Under the pieces are notes generated by a model. The model worked only from the letters and a program-made list of their open reading frames with translations, did no database searches and was not told the DNA's origin. A stretch of DNA of 64,000 nt, taken from Anabaena subtropica FACHB-260 (GTDB lineage Bacteria; Cyanobacteriota; Cyanobacteriia; Cyanobacteriales; Nostocaceae). The stretch spans positions 62,001-126,000 of the forward strand of contig NZ_JACJRF010000008.1 in the NCBI RefSeq assembly GCF_014697105.1, read 5' to 3'. A program made the translations under genes and the position numbers. This document shows, piece after piece, positions 45,456-55,027 of this stretch (positions are counted from its first letter, which is position 1; each line of letters starts with the position of its first letter).

Positions 45456-46967
45456 ATGAAAGAAGAGCTCAACATTCTCATTCAAGCTCAATACCCACTA
45501 ATCTACCTTGTGACCTCCGAGGAAGAACGGGCAGAGCAGGCAATTTCCACAATCGCCCAAGTGTTAAGGCCTCAACGGCGAGTGTTTGTTTGGACAGTAA
45601 CTCATGGCATCGTGGAGTATGGTCAACCCCGGAATGTAAGCCAACACAACACTGTTTCGCCAGAAGCGGCGATAGACTGGATTATCCGGCAGAAAGAACC
45701 CGGTATATTTATTCTTAAAGATTTACATCCATTTATTGATGCTCCTGCTACTACAAGGTCATTGCGTGATGCGATCGCTAGCTTCAAGGGAATGCAAAAG
45801 AACATCATTTTGATGTCACCGATGCAGCAAGTACCTATAGAGCTAGAAAAAGAAGTAGTAGTTATAGATTTCCGATTACCGGATATGTCTGAGTTAAACA
45901 AAGTTTTAACTCACCATCTAGACCAGAATCGCGGACGACGCTTGACGACAGAAGCGAGAGAAAAGCTCCTCAGAGCAGCTTTGGGCTTAACCAAAGATGA
46001 AGCTGAGAAAGTCTATCGGAAAGCGCAGGTGACTACAGGACGCTTAACCGAAGAAGAAGTAGATATAGTTCTATCTGAGAAAAAGCAACTAATTCGGCGT
46101 AATGGCATCTTAGAATACATAGAAGAAGATGAAACCATAGACGCTGTAGGTGGCTTAGAAGAATTAAAGAAATGGCTCACACAACGCTCAAATGCATTTA
46201 CAGAAAGAGCTAGAGAGTATGGTTTACCCCAACCAAAAGGGATGCTAATCTTAGGGGTTCCCGGTTGTGGTAAGTCATTAATCGCCAAGACCACGTCCCG
46301 CCTGTGGGGTTTACCCCTGCTGCGTTTGGATATGGGTCGAGTTTACGACGGTTCGATGGTGGGGAGAAGTGAAGCTAATCTGCGTAACGCCCTGAAGACA
46401 GCAGAATCTATCTCACCAGCGATTCTGTTTATTGACGAACTAGATAAATCCTTTGCTGGTAGTTCGGGTTCTGGTGACTCCGACGGTGGTACATCCAGCA
46501 GGATTTTTGGGTCTTTCCTCACATGGATGCAAGAGAAAAAATCTCCAGTGTTTGTCATGGCTACAGCCAACCGAGTAGAACGCTTACCTGGGGAATTTTT
46601 GAGGAAGGGTCGTTTTGATGAAATTTTCTTTGTGGATCTGCCCACTCCTGAGGAAAGGAGTGATATATTCAAGATCCACCTGAGTAAACGCCGTGAAGAC
46701 ATCACCCGTTTTGATTTGGAGCAACTCGCCAAGATGTCTGATGGTTTTTCCGGGGCAGAAATTGAACAAGCGCTAGTTGCGGCAATGTACGAAGCATTTG
46801 CCCAAGATCGTGAGTTCACCCAATTAGATATTATTGCTGCGCTTAAAGCTACATTGCCACTGTCTCGCACGATGCAAGAACAGGTAACAGCCCTAAGAGA
46901 CTGGGCTAGACAGAGGGCAAGACCCGCCGCAGCCTCCGTCGCTGAATACCAGCGCATGGAGTTTTAA
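45456..46967 (+). CDS. ycf46: Ycf46-type AAA ATPase
   Basis: A 503-residue AAA protein: an N-terminal domain starting LNILIQAQYPLIYLVTSEEERAE (about 5-190) and one AAA module with Walker A GVPGCGKSLIAK (about 266-277), Walker B ILFIDELDK (about 324-332) and the arginine-finger region LRKGRFDEIFF. This matches Ycf46, encoded in some red-algal plastids and cyanobacteria and linked to inorganic carbon use and photosynthesis in Synechocystis (literature, from memory). The frame begins at ATG 45456. An RHH gene precedes it. Confidence 0.93.
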   Translation: MKEELNILIQAQYPLIYLVTSEEERAEQAISTIAQVLRPQRRVFVWTVTHGIVEYGQPRNVSQHNTVSPEAAIDWIIRQKEPGIFILKDLHPFIDAPATTRSLRDAIASFKGMQKNIILMSPMQQVPIELEKEVVVIDFRLPDMSELNKVLTHHLDQNRGRRLTTEAREKLLRAALGLTKDEAEKVYRKAQVTTGRLTEEEVDIVLSEKKQLIRRNGILEYIEEDETIDAVGGLEELKKWLTQRSNAFTERAREYGLPQPKGMLILGVPGCGKSLIAKTTSRLWGLPLLRLDMGRVYDGSMVGRSEANLRNALKTAESISPAILFIDELDKSFAGSSGSGDSDGGTSSRIFGSFLTWMQEKKSPVFVMATANRVERLPGEFLRKGRFDEIFFVDLPTPEERSDIFKIHLSKRREDITRFDLEQLAKMSDGFSGAEIEQALVAAMYEAFAQDREFTQLDIIAALKATLPLSRTMQEQVTALRDWARQRARPAAASVAEYQRMEF

Positions 46968-46970
46968 AAG

Positions 46971-47016
46971 CTTTCCCTTGCTAACCCAAGGGGAAAGGCT
47001 AGCCCAAAAAGCTAGC
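46971..47016 (+). other. Two hairpins between ycf46 and DUF1257
   Basis: CTTTCCCTTG/CAAGGGGAAAG (46971-46997, one bulge), then GCTAGC/GCTAGC around CCAAAAA (46998-47016). Neither is followed by a T-run, so they look more like RNA-processing or partial-termination structures than a full terminator. Confidence 0.5.
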
Positions 47017-47108
47017 AGTTACGAGAAAAAAGCCGTTCCCACATATGCGCGGCTTCCCTGAAAAAAACGTTGTCCTTTTTCTGAATCTTCTCATTGGAGG
47101 AAACCCAA

Positions 47109-47459
47109 ATGTCTCACTTTAGCACTCTTCGCACCAAAATCACCGATGCAGAAATCCTCAAAGCTTCCCTGCGCGACCTGGGCATTAGCGTAAAGACTGA
47201 AGCTGATGTTCGTGGTTACAATGGTCAGCGCGTTCGTTCAGATATCGTTGCAGTTTTGGAAGGCGAATATGATTTAGGTTGGTCTCGCAACAGCGATGGT
47301 TCCTTCGACCTCATTGCTGACCTGTGGGGCGTTGCTAAAAAGCACAACCAAACCGAGTTAATCAACTCCATCAACCAAAAATACGCTGTTAACAAAACCT
47401 TAGCTGAAGTAAAACAGCGCGGTCTGCAAAATGCAAATGTGAAGTTGGTATTGCAATAA
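47109..47459 (+). CDS. ycf35: DUF1257 protein (Ycf35-like)
   Basis: A 116-residue protein of the DUF1257/Ycf35 family, found in cyanobacteria and red-algal plastids; the function is not established. The core reads MSHFSTLRTKI, ADVRGYNGQRVRSDIVA, YDLGWSRNSDG and LADVKQRG-like at the end. The ATG at 47109 has a strong Shine-Dalgarno (GGAGG, 9 nt away); the open TTG at 47094 is not used. It lies 141 bp after ycf46. No DUF2997 or ferredoxin gene, often found next to ycf35, follows here. Confidence 0.88.
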   Translation: MSHFSTLRTKITDAEILKASLRDLGISVKTEADVRGYNGQRVRSDIVAVLEGEYDLGWSRNSDGSFDLIADLWGVAKKHNQTELINSINQKYAVNKTLAEVKQRGLQNANVKLVLQ

Positions 47460-47488
47460 CAATTTCTCTGCGCGTTCCCAAAGCTGCA

Positions 47489-47527
47489 CGGGTTAACCAA
47501 TTAATAGCGGTTAGCCCGCTTTTTTTT
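47489..47527 (+). terminator. Rho-independent terminator
   Basis: CGGGTTAACC and GGTTAGCCCG form a 10-bp stem (one G-T pair) around 10 nt, followed by CTTTTTTTT. It ends the DUF1257 transcript 30 bp after its stop. Confidence 0.88.
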
Positions 47528-47548
47528 ATTTGTTAATTGCTACTGAGT

Positions 47549-47824
47549 CTAAGAATCCATCGGTTCAGCCGATCTCATTCTTTCTTCACCTACTTCAGCC
47601 TTTGCTTCTGCGATGATATCTTCCCAGTTTTCTTTCAATTCTTCTATAGTTTCTTTGTTCCTTTCATAAAGAGCAATTCCGCTTTTGACAACTGCTTTGG
47701 CTATTGGTCTACCAACACCACCTATTACTGGTAGAAATATGGGTACAAGAACTATTCCTACAATACCTGTAATTCCTAATCCTTCCGCTAAATCTCCCAG
47801 GTCTGGCAAAAGTTTAATTGACAT
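47549..47824 (-). CDS. DUF5132 family protein
   Basis: A 91-residue protein with a hydrophobic N-terminal half (ITGIVGIVLVPIFLPVIGGVG, about 18-38), a short RPIAKAVVKSGIALYERNKE amphipathic helix and an acidic, Glu-rich tail. This pattern fits DUF5132, small bacterial membrane proteins of unknown function. It is convergent with DUF1257 across the terminator. Confidence 0.72.
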   Translation of the reverse strand: MSIKLLPDLGDLAEGLGITGIVGIVLVPIFLPVIGGVGRPIAKAVVKSGIALYERNKETIEELKENWEDIIAEAKAEVGEERMRSAEPMDS

Positions 47825-48116
47825 AGTATTTTTTCATCCCTATGTTTTACTTAATTTTAATTTAGCTCTTTTTTCAAGCTATATATAAAAACATCACGCA
47901 ATGTAATGTAATGGAAACTAGAAGTAAATCGACAAATTTAAATTTGAGTTTGCTATATATTTCATCTGTTATGAAATATGTCAGATCATAAAAATTGGTG
48001 TTGAAACATCTTTTATAATTGATTTGTATCACAATCCGAATGTTGCGATCGCTTCCCGCAGAGCGCAGGTCATCGCATAGTCAAACTTCTGCGGAACTCA
48101 AGCGGTACATAATCGC

Positions 48117-48371
48117 TTAAAGATACTCACGTAAGAAATCGAAGGGATCGTCTTCCCAGCACGGTTCTGGTATCATCAACAGCAAATTACCGTTGATGTC
48201 AGCTTCAACTTCATCAATGTCTTCTCTGTCGAATAATTCTAATAAGGCTTTCCAGTCTCGATCCTTCAGAGAAGTAAATACTGGAGCGTATATCTGTGGA
48301 TTGATTGGATAATTCACAGGCAAAATTTGAGTTGACTGATGCAAAAATTGGGTTTTGAGACTGGTAAACAT
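48117..48371 (-). CDS. Small acidic hypothetical protein
   Basis: An 84-residue frame. The second half is acidic (LFDREDIDEVEADINGNLLLMIPEPCWEDDPFDFL), a well-behaved soluble protein. No membrane segment or family is recognised. A very short Shine-Dalgarno is all that supports the start at 48371. Confidence 0.5.
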   Translation of the reverse strand: MFTSLKTQFLHQSTQILPVNYPINPQIYAPVFTSLKDRDWKALLELFDREDIDEVEADINGNLLLMIPEPCWEDDPFDFLREYL

Positions 48372-48440
48372 TCATATTTTAGCTTGAACCTGGAAATTCT
48401 CATATATGCAAATTTCCGTAGTAGATTGCACCTATTACAT

Positions 48441-48490
48441 AATTAGTCAACAGTCAACAGATTTTTAAACTATGGACTATTGACTATTGA
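48441..48490. repeat. Composite of heptad repeats overlapping the end of lipB
   Basis: TTAGTCAACAGTCAACAG, ATTTTTAAAC, then TATGGACTATTGACTATTG. It is nearly the reverse complement of the composite at 34878-34927. It encodes the last residues (SIVNSP) and stop of lipB. Confidence 0.7.
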
Positions 48491-49138
48491 TACCCCAAAC
48501 ACTTCTGCAAAAGCTTGGACAATATGAACTCGTACTTCTTGACAAGTAATTCCTGGTATCCATTCAGCTAAACTGCCTACAGGCTTATCAGCAATACCAC
48601 AAGGGACAATTTGCCGAAACCCTGTCATGTCGGGACAGACATTTAAAGCAAAACCGTGCATGGTAATCCAACGACTGACTTTAATCCCAATTGCTGCAAC
48701 TTTCCGTCCTTCTATCCAAACTCCAGTCAAAGACGGAAGGCGATCGCCTTTTAACCCGTAAACTATTAGTACACGAATGATAACTTCTTCTAATTGTCGC
48801 AAGTACCAATGCAAGTCTTGGCGATGGCGTTGCAGATTTAAAATCGGATACCCCACCAATTGACCGGGACAGTGGTAGGTAACTTCTCCCCCGCGTTCAA
48901 TTCTATGTATCTCGAAATCACTAGAATTAGGGTCAAATTTGAGAAATTCTGAACTACTGCCTTGCCCTAAGGTATAGACTGGCGGGTGTTCTAGTAATAT
49001 CAGTACATCATCTAGATTAGGGTTATCGATGCGTTGACGCAAGAGCGATCGCTGCCATGCGTGAGCCTCTAAGTATGGCATCAATCCTTTGTTATATAAC
49101 AAACAACTATTTATTGGAAATTCATTACTACGGATCAT
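48470..49138 (-). CDS. lipB: Lipoyl(octanoyl) transferase
   Basis: LipB (about 222 aa) moves octanoyl groups from ACP to lipoyl domains, the first step of lipoate assembly. Motifs: [12 protein letters not shown] (about 50-61), [18 protein letters not shown], the catalytic Lys in [12 protein letters not shown] and Cys in [10 protein letters not shown]. The longest frame begins at a TTG (49162); the ATG at 49138 is preferred. The last few codons and the stop lie in a heptad repeat, so the C terminus is variable DNA. Confidence 0.93.
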   Translation of the reverse strand: MIRSNEFPINSCLLYNKGLMPYLEAHAWQRSLLRQRIDNPNLDDVLILLEHPPVYTLGQGSSSEFLKFDPNSSDFEIHRIERGGEVTYHCPGQLVGYPILNLQRHRQDLHWYLRQLEEVIIRVLIVYGLKGDRLPSLTGVWIEGRKVAAIGIKVSRWITMHGFALNVCPDMTGFRQIVPCGIADKPVGSLAEWIPGITCQEVRVHIVQAFAEVFGVSIVNSP

Positions 49139-49742
49139 GCCAAAAATCAACTGGGTTAACAACTAAATATATTTCAACTAACAGCTTGAGAGTCAACAAT
49201 TGTCAAGCTTTGCAAAGGATTTTAAAGGAACATCAAGGGAAGCAGCTATAGGCAATACAAAGTGCTAGTTTGAATATATAACCACATCAGGTGTTGGGAG
49301 GAATTCTCTACAATAAGCATCACGCCAAGTTCAGAGGAACAAATACAGTGGCTGATGAATTTAAACCGAGTTGTTTGCATCTATAGTACTTGTATAATCC
49401 ATTGACGATGAGCAAACCTCTTTTAACAAACAACTAAGTAACTACTATCGAGTTATGTAAAGTTTGTCTTGATGAAGCAGGAAGTGAAAATAGTTATTGC
49501 TCACACTACCTTAGTTGAGAAAAATATGCGATGATCTAATTGTCTAGCAAGCAATTGGTATTATAGAAATCAGGTAGAACTATATACAAGCAAGATGCAA
49601 AAAGCTTGGCAGGAAGAAGCTAGGATTTACATAAAAAAAGTTCACAGTTGGTGTTGGTGCAGTAAGTAGAACTTACCGCAATTTCTTTTCATCCAAAAAC
49701 AACATCACATCAAATATTTTGCTATTGAGCGGGAGAGTTTAC
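49139..49742 (+). promoter_or_regulatory. Long leader and promoter region of lrtA
   Basis: About 600 bp of spacer between the divergent lipB and lrtA genes, with no ORF that I can support. lrtA of other cyanobacteria is known for a long 5' untranslated leader that sets light/dark mRNA stability (literature), and this spacer has room for one. No specific RNA fold was worked out. Confidence 0.5.
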
Positions 49743-50384
49743 ATGAAGCTTGTCATCCACGGCAAAAATATAGAAATCACCGATGCGATTCGAGAATATG
49801 TGCATCAAAAAATTGAAAAGGCAGTTAATCACTTTCAGAACATCACCAATGAAGTGGATGTCCATTTAAGCGTAGCTCGCAATCCCCGAATTAATACTAG
49901 ACAAGCGGCTGAAGTTACCATCTATGCAAATGGTAGCGTTATCCGTGCCGAGGAGAGCAGCGAAAATTTATACGCAAGCATTGACTTAGTAGCAGATAAA
50001 ATTTCTAGACAACTACGTAAATATAAAGAGAGAAGGCAAGATAAGAAAACTCAAGCTCAACCAACTACCGAAGTAATTGTACCAGAACCAGTAGTTGCAG
50101 ATTTAATAGGCGATCGCACTCCCGAACTCCCAGGAGAAGTCGTCCGTACCAAATATTTTTCCATGCCCCCCATGACAGTTGACGAAGCCTTAGAGCAATT
50201 GCAACTAGTGGGACATGACTTTTATATGTTCCGCAACGCCGAAACCGACGAAATTAACGTGATTTACGAACGCAATCATGGCGGTTATGGTGTGATTCAA
50301 CCCCGTAATAATAACGGTCACACCAACGGTAAAAACGGCAAGGTAGCCCATAATGTGATGTCGGAAAAGTCTCATAGTAGGTAA
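49743..50384 (+). CDS. lrtA: Ribosome hibernation-promoting factor, long form (LrtA)
   Basis: A 213-residue long-form HPF. The N-terminal S30AE/RaiA domain (about 1-100, [20 protein letters not shown]) blocks ribosomal A and P sites; the C-terminal dimerisation domain (about 135-185, [28 protein letters not shown]) makes 100S ribosomes. The tail is Asn/Gly-rich. The frame is open eight codons upstream, but the ATG at 49743 (MKLVIHG) with GGGAG before it is right. LrtA is the light-repressed, stress-induced protein of cyanobacteria. Confidence 0.95.
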   Translation: MKLVIHGKNIEITDAIREYVHQKIEKAVNHFQNITNEVDVHLSVARNPRINTRQAAEVTIYANGSVIRAEESSENLYASIDLVADKISRQLRKYKERRQDKKTQAQPTTEVIVPEPVVADLIGDRTPELPGEVVRTKYFSMPPMTVDEALEQLQLVGHDFYMFRNAETDEINVIYERNHGGYGVIQPRNNNGHTNGKNGKVAHNVMSEKSHSR

Positions 50385-50436
50385 GAAACTGGGGATGAGG
50401 AAAAGTTATACTTTTTCTCCCCCATCGCCCCAAATC

Positions 50437-50898
50437 CTATTTAGTTGCCAACTGTTGTAAGGTTTTCAGTGCTTCTTCCACGTGTCCTTGGAAGTTAAAC
50501 ATCGAATCAAAAACGTACTGTATGACTCCTTGTTGGTCGATGACGTAAGTAACGCGACCGGGGAACAAACCAAAAGCGGCCGTTGCGCCGTAAAGTTTGC
50601 GTACTTGGTCGCCTTTGTCGCTCAATAATGTAAAAGGTAGATTGTATTTGGTAGCAAATTTTTGGTGAGATTCATTAGAGTCACCACTGACACCGATAAT
50701 TTCAGCGCCCGTACTTTGAAAAACTTCATAGCGATCGCGGAAAGCACAAGATTCTGCTGTACATCCTGGTGTATCATCTTTGGGATAAAAGTACAACACC
50801 ACCGCTTTTTTACCGCGAAACTCACTCAGACTCACAGATGAGCCGTTTTGTGCAGGTAAAGTAAAATCAGGCGCAGTGTCTCCAACTTTGACTGGCAT
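50437..50898 (-). CDS. bcp: Peroxiredoxin Q / BCP
   Basis: A 153-residue thioredoxin-dependent peroxiredoxin of the PrxQ/BCP class that reduces H2O2 and alkyl hydroperoxides. The peroxidatic Cys46 and resolving Cys51 are both present ([11 protein letters not shown]), five residues apart as in PrxQ. The full length is normal. It is convergent with lrtA. Confidence 0.95.
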   Translation of the reverse strand: MPVKVGDTAPDFTLPAQNGSSVSLSEFRGKKAVVLYFYPKDDTPGCTAESCAFRDRYEVFQSTGAEIIGVSGDSNESHQKFATKYNLPFTLLSDKGDQVRKLYGATAAFGLFPGRVTYVIDQQGVIQYVFDSMFNFQGHVEEALKTLQQLATK

Positions 50899-51002
50899 AG
50901 AAAATTAGTAAAATATAAATTTTTTATATTTTATGACTATTTGTTAAAGCCATTAGTCATTAGTCCGAAAATCAGTTGCGTATGCCTTATCCCCTATCCC
51001 CT

Positions 51003-51599
51003 CTATTGTTGAAGCTCCTGCTGAAAAGTCTTGATGGCATCAACATGATTCACCATATTGATGCAACGTAACAACAAATCCAAATCAATGCCTTTGACTT
51101 CCTCACTACTAGAAATCTTTTCGTACCGTAATGCGTTGGTATCTAAGCGCAGGTGATAGACTTCTAAAACTCCATCTTCCCAAAACCACACTTCAGGAAT
51201 TAACAGCCTCTTGTATGCCTCCAGTTTGTTGATACCACCACTGGTAAACACTACTTCGATTGCCAAATCGGGACGCACTCTACCAGGGGCAAGTTTATAG
51301 GATTCATCCGCTTCTCGCTTCACAGCACCCGCTTCACTTTCCAAGGTCATTGAACCAGTTGGGGTAAAGTCAAAACCTGCCATGAGTAGGTAAAATTCCA
51401 ACAATGCAGCTATTCTCTTCTTAACTGTTTCGTGTGCTTCTCCAGGCATTCTCCGAATCTCCAAAACTCCATCCAAGAAAGAGAGCCGATATCCTGGACG
51501 GTCTAGCAACTGCTCAACTGCCTTAAATTCTCTCCAGGTCAGCCCTTCAAATAACAGGGGTGATTCTTTTGGGGGTTGAGCTATCACTGCTGGGGTCAC
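51003..51599 (-). CDS. Uma2 family protein (DUF820)
   Basis: A 198-residue Uma2 protein of another subfamily. The motif VRPDLAIEVVFTSGGINKLEAY includes D111, E115 and a Lys, and PEVWFWEDG follows, a typical signature. It begins at a GTG that lies in the dispersed repeat at 51595-51625, with AGGAG in front, so its translation start seems to have been supplied by the repeat. Confidence 0.87.
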   Translation of the reverse strand: MTPAVIAQPPKESPLLFEGLTWREFKAVEQLLDRPGYRLSFLDGVLEIRRMPGEAHETVKKRIAALLEFYLLMAGFDFTPTGSMTLESEAGAVKREADESYKLAPGRVRPDLAIEVVFTSGGINKLEAYKRLLIPEVWFWEDGVLEVYHLRLDTNALRYEKISSSEEVKGIDLDLLLRCINMVNHVDAIKTFQQELQQ

Positions 51600-51625
51600 G
51601 TTACTTTGCTCCTAATTCAAAATCC
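51595..51625 (-). repeat. Dispersed repeat carrying AGGAG and GTG start (copy C)
   Basis: On the minus strand GATTTTGAATTAGGAG, CAAAGTAAC, GTGAC. It gives the Uma2 gene its Shine-Dalgarno and GTG start. Copies A and B lie at 688-718 and 28424-28454. Confidence 0.75.
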
Positions 51626-51813
51626 CCTTAAATTAATTTAGAGGGATGAAAAATAATCAGCATTCAAGGGCAATTTGTTTATTTTAACTTTTCTGACAGC
51701 AGGGCGATGCTCTCCGGTTGCATTAATCCTGTGTAAGTAAGTTTGTAACAATTAATTGATTGTGTGCAACAGGCGAGTTAGTTTAGATACTCATAAAATA
51801 CAAAATTTCGTCC

Positions 51814-52941
51814 ATGCGCCTGACTTCGCTTGATGTGTTTCGTGGTATCACCATTGCAGGGATGATTCTTGTCAACATGGCGGGAGTTGCAAATGATGTT
51901 TATCCTCCGTTAGCTCATGCTGAATGGCATGGTTGCACACCAACTGACTTAGTATTTCCCTTTTTCTTGTTCATTGTCGGTGTGGCAATGACTTTCTCTC
52001 TATCCAAATACACCCAGGAAAATAAACCAAACTCGGCTGTTTACTGGCGTATCTGCCGCCGCGCTGCTATTCTCTTTTTGTTGGGTTTGTTCCTCAACGG
52101 CTTTTGGAATCAGGGTATCGGGACGTTTGATTTAACTAACATCCGTCTGATGGGAGTGTTGCAGCGTATTAGCCTTACCTATCTGTTTGCTTCCTTGGCA
52201 GTCTTGAAACTACCGCGCCAAGGACAATGGATATTAGCTGGTGTGCTACTTATTGGCTACTGGTTGGCTATGATGTATGTCCCAGTCCCTGAGTATGGCA
52301 CTGGTGTATTAACCAGAGAAGGCAACTTTGGCGCTTACATTGATCGCATAATTATACCGAAAGCTCATCTGTATGCTGGGGATGGTTACAAAAATTTGGG
52401 CGACCCAGAGGGACTTTTCAGTACGATTCCGGCTATTGTCAGTGTTTTAGCTGGTTATTTTACTGGCGACTGGATACGTAGACAAGCAGTACAAACACGT
52501 ATAAGCTTAGGGTTGGCGCTATTGGGAATTGGCTGTTTAATTATTGGTTGGGCTTGGGGTTGGGTATTCCCCATTAATAAAAAACTGTGGACAAGTTCTT
52601 ATGTTGTGTTTACTAGCGGTTGGGCTTTATTGCTACTCGCGGGTTGCTACGAACTAATTGAAGTCAGGTTAATCAAACGCTGGAGTAAACCTTTTGAAAT
52701 TATGGGGTTAAATGCGATCGCTCTTTTCATCGCATCAGTTTTATTAATCAAAATCTTAGTCAGAACCAAAATCGGCGTAGGTGAAACCGCTATCAGCACC
52801 TACAACTGGATATATCAAAACATCTTCGCTTCCTGGGCTGGAACCTTCAACGCTTCACTATTATTTGCCCTAACCACTGTTCTATTATGGTGGGGTGTCG
52901 CCGTCCTCATGTATCGCCAACGCTGGTTCCTCAAAGTTTAA
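51814..52941 (+). CDS. HGSNAT-like membrane acyltransferase (DUF5009)
   Basis: A 375-residue polytopic membrane protein (about 10 helices). The start MRLTSLDVFRGITIAGMILVN and the loop HAEWHGCTPTDLVFPFFLFIVG are those of the heparan-alpha-glucosaminide N-acetyltransferase/DUF5009 family, which moves acetyl groups across membranes to sugars. The bacterial substrate is unknown. The His in EWHGC may be catalytic. Confidence 0.88.
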   Translation: MRLTSLDVFRGITIAGMILVNMAGVANDVYPPLAHAEWHGCTPTDLVFPFFLFIVGVAMTFSLSKYTQENKPNSAVYWRICRRAAILFLLGLFLNGFWNQGIGTFDLTNIRLMGVLQRISLTYLFASLAVLKLPRQGQWILAGVLLIGYWLAMMYVPVPEYGTGVLTREGNFGAYIDRIIIPKAHLYAGDGYKNLGDPEGLFSTIPAIVSVLAGYFTGDWIRRQAVQTRISLGLALLGIGCLIIGWAWGWVFPINKKLWTSSYVVFTSGWALLLLAGCYELIEVRLIKRWSKPFEIMGLNAIALFIASVLLIKILVRTKIGVGETAISTYNWIYQNIFASWAGTFNASLLFALTTVLLWWGVAVLMYRQRWFLKV

Positions 52942-53113
52942 CCTTCTTTCCTGCGATCGCTATGATATCAGGATATACATACATTCTTTTTTGAGGAATC
53001 CAAGGACGCTGACTCAGGATAAAGACTTGATAAGGCTGACCTTTAAAAGTCAGAAGTAAATTAACACCAAAGTTACCAACAACTGTGGCTTCATCAGTTT
53101 TGATCTCATGTTT
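52931..53113 (-). pseudogene. Uma2 relic, central fragment
   Basis: A minus-strand frame of about 60 codons with no start codon. It reads like the middle of a Uma2 protein: FKGQPYQVFILSQRPW, then KRMYVYPDIIAIAG, with the catalytic-type YPD. Stops and the obgE stop lie just upstream, and it ends soon after the YPD motif, so both ends are lost. It fills the gap between obgE and the acyltransferase gene. Confidence 0.55.
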
Positions 53114-53118
53114 CTTAC

Positions 53119-54147
53119 TTAACTAAACACCTCTACTTCCTTGGCTGCATTGATTTGGTCAAGAACTCCCCAAACTTCTTGTAACATTGCATCTATCCCG
53201 CTACGAGTTACCGCAGAAATTAAGAAAACCGGAGCGTGAGAAAGATGATTTAATTGGGTAGCTAAAGCTTCCAAATCCACAGTCTCTCTATCAACTGCAT
53301 CAATTTTATTCAGCGCTAAAATCTGCATTCGCTCAGTTAAACCCCGTCCATAAGCTTGTAATTCTTGCTGAATTGTGTTGTAGTCTCTGATGACATCATC
53401 ACTAGTAGCATCAATTAAATGCAGAAGTACTCGCGTCCTTTCGATGTGACGTAAGAAATCATGTCCTAAACCCGCACCATCAGCCGCACCCTCAATTAAT
53501 CCGGGGATATCGGCGAATACTGTACCATCGCCTGTGGGTTTCCGCACTACACCCAAATTGGGAATGAGAGTTGTAAAGGGATAGTCAGCAATTTTGGGAC
53601 GCGCAGCTGACAAAGATGAGATTAAAGTTGATTTACCTGCGTTGGGTAAACCAATGATTCCCACTTCCGCCAACAGTTTCAACTCTAAACGTAGCAGTTT
53701 TCTTTCTCCAGGTAATCCAGGGAGAGAATATTCTGGGGCGCGGTTACGGTTACTTAAAAAGTATTGATTTCCCAAACCACCTTTACCACCTTGTGCAATG
53801 AGTAGCTGTTGGTTTGGCTGAGTTAAATCACCAAGTAAATCACCTGTTTCTGCATCATAGATAGTAGTTCCACAGGGAACTTCCACAACTAAATCTTTTC
53901 CTGAAGCACCAGTACAGTTATTGGGGCCGCCACGACCACCATTATCTGCTTTAAATATATGCTTGTAGCGGAAGTCTAACAGGGTTTGCAGGTTTTCTAC
54001 AGCAACGAAAATTACTGAACCACCCCGTCCACCGTTTCCCCCAGAAGGGCCGCCGGCAGGGACATATTTCTCTCGCCGGAAGGCGACGATACCATCGCCA
54101 CCTTTACCAGCTTCTACTTCGATTTGTGCTTGGTCGATAAATTGCAT
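53119..54147 (-). CDS. obgE: GTPase ObgE/CgtA
   Basis: A 342-residue Obg GTPase for late 50S ribosome assembly and stress control. The Gly-rich Obg domain ([17 protein letters not shown] through GGKGGLGN, 1-157) is followed by the G domain: G1 GLPNAGKST (about 165-173), G3 [10 protein letters not shown]4 NKID and G5 SAV. The frame is open to 54180; the ATG at 54147 (MQFIDQA) is the family start. The short C-terminal tail of cyanobacterial Obg is present. Confidence 0.97.
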   Translation of the reverse strand: MQFIDQAQIEVEAGKGGDGIVAFRREKYVPAGGPSGGNGGRGGSVIFVAVENLQTLLDFRYKHIFKADNGGRGGPNNCTGASGKDLVVEVPCGTTIYDAETGDLLGDLTQPNQQLLIAQGGKGGLGNQYFLSNRNRAPEYSLPGLPGERKLLRLELKLLAEVGIIGLPNAGKSTLISSLSAARPKIADYPFTTLIPNLGVVRKPTGDGTVFADIPGLIEGAADGAGLGHDFLRHIERTRVLLHLIDATSDDVIRDYNTIQQELQAYGRGLTERMQILALNKIDAVDRETVDLEALATQLNHLSHAPVFLISAVTRSGIDAMLQEVWGVLDQINAAKEVEVFS

Positions 54148-54249
54148 GAGTCGGGAGTCCTGAGTTAGGTGAGTTATCAATTATAAGTTTTTAATCAACT
54201 CTTCATTCCTTATTCTCTACTTTTAACTCTTGACTCAGCACTCACTACT

Positions 54250-54927
54250 CTATATATATGGTGAAATATCCTCTTTACATTCGTCTGCTAAATATGAGAG
54301 GGCGCGGAAACGTAAACCCACAAGTTGTTCATATAGTGGGTTGATTTTACATAATGGGGGAATATGTACAATTTTGCGTCCAAATAGGGTGACATCCCGT
54401 TCAAAGGGACACTGAGAGGGAATCATTTTACACAAAAAACGGGCAACTCTGGGGTCTTCAATGTCTAACCCATCTAGCCAGTCGCGGAGGGGGTCAAGTA
54501 CTTCTAGTGGGGGGGCTTGGGGTGCAATTAGCCCAGGAGGAATATCTGCTGGTTCTTGGTCTATTAAGGTTTGGCGTAAGGCTTCTAGGATGTCTTCTGG
54601 TTGTCCTAGTGCTTGACATAATTGGTGTAGGACTTGATCTTCGCTGGGGGAATATGTACCATCAGCGATCGCTACCATGACAGCTGTACGTAAAAAGTTT
54701 TCTGCTATTGGTGTATTCTTACCTAACACCACAGCTAATTCTTCTGGTGTGATTACTTCTAGGGAATCCCACTCTATACTAGGGGCTAATTCATTTTCTG
54801 TAATACTGGCGATTGATGCTTTTTCTTGCTCATCAAAGTTACCGTCAGCCCAAGCTATTGTCAGCAATCCACGTAACCAAGCGGCAATTTGTTCGCTACT
54901 GTAGGGAGAATGAACGACACTTGTCAT
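54250..54927 (-). CDS. TerB-like + Mo-dependent nitrogenase C-terminal domain protein
   Basis: A protein of about 225 residues. The N-terminal half (about 10-120) has TerB-like repeats (TIAWADGNFDEQE and VAIADGTYSPSEDQ, both with metal-type acidic loops). The C-terminal part (about 150-225; DPLRDWLDGLDIEDPRVAR, QCPFERDVTLFGRK, IPPLCKINPLYEQL, ALSYLADEC) is the family named 'Mo-dependent nitrogenase C-terminus'. Function is unknown; the name does not make it a nitrogenase. An upstream GTG (54942) is possible; the ATG is preferred. Confidence 0.88.
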   Translation of the reverse strand: MTSVVHSPYSSEQIAAWLRGLLTIAWADGNFDEQEKASIASITENELAPSIEWDSLEVITPEELAVVLGKNTPIAENFLRTAVMVAIADGTYSPSEDQVLHQLCQALGQPEDILEALRQTLIDQEPADIPPGLIAPQAPPLEVLDPLRDWLDGLDIEDPRVARFLCKMIPSQCPFERDVTLFGRKIVHIPPLCKINPLYEQLVGLRFRALSYLADECKEDISPYI

Positions 54928-55027
54928 AAACTTACGCTTCACCGATTTAATAGTAAGTTAGCTTTCCTGAGGCTAAACCGTTACCGCGCTAACTTCCCAA
55001 GTCTTAAGCTTTGTTTTGCGATTTCCT

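Noticed and set aside
45398-45718. 106-codon plus-strand frame overlapping the start of ycf46
   Set aside because: It is in another frame of ycf46, which is fully supported by AAA motifs.
49057-49251. 64-codon plus-strand frame opposite the lipB start
   Set aside because: It overlaps lipB on the other strand and has no coding character.
54250-54927. A nitrogenase component
   Set aside because: Only the domain name refers to nitrogenase; no nif gene or cofactor motif is nearby.
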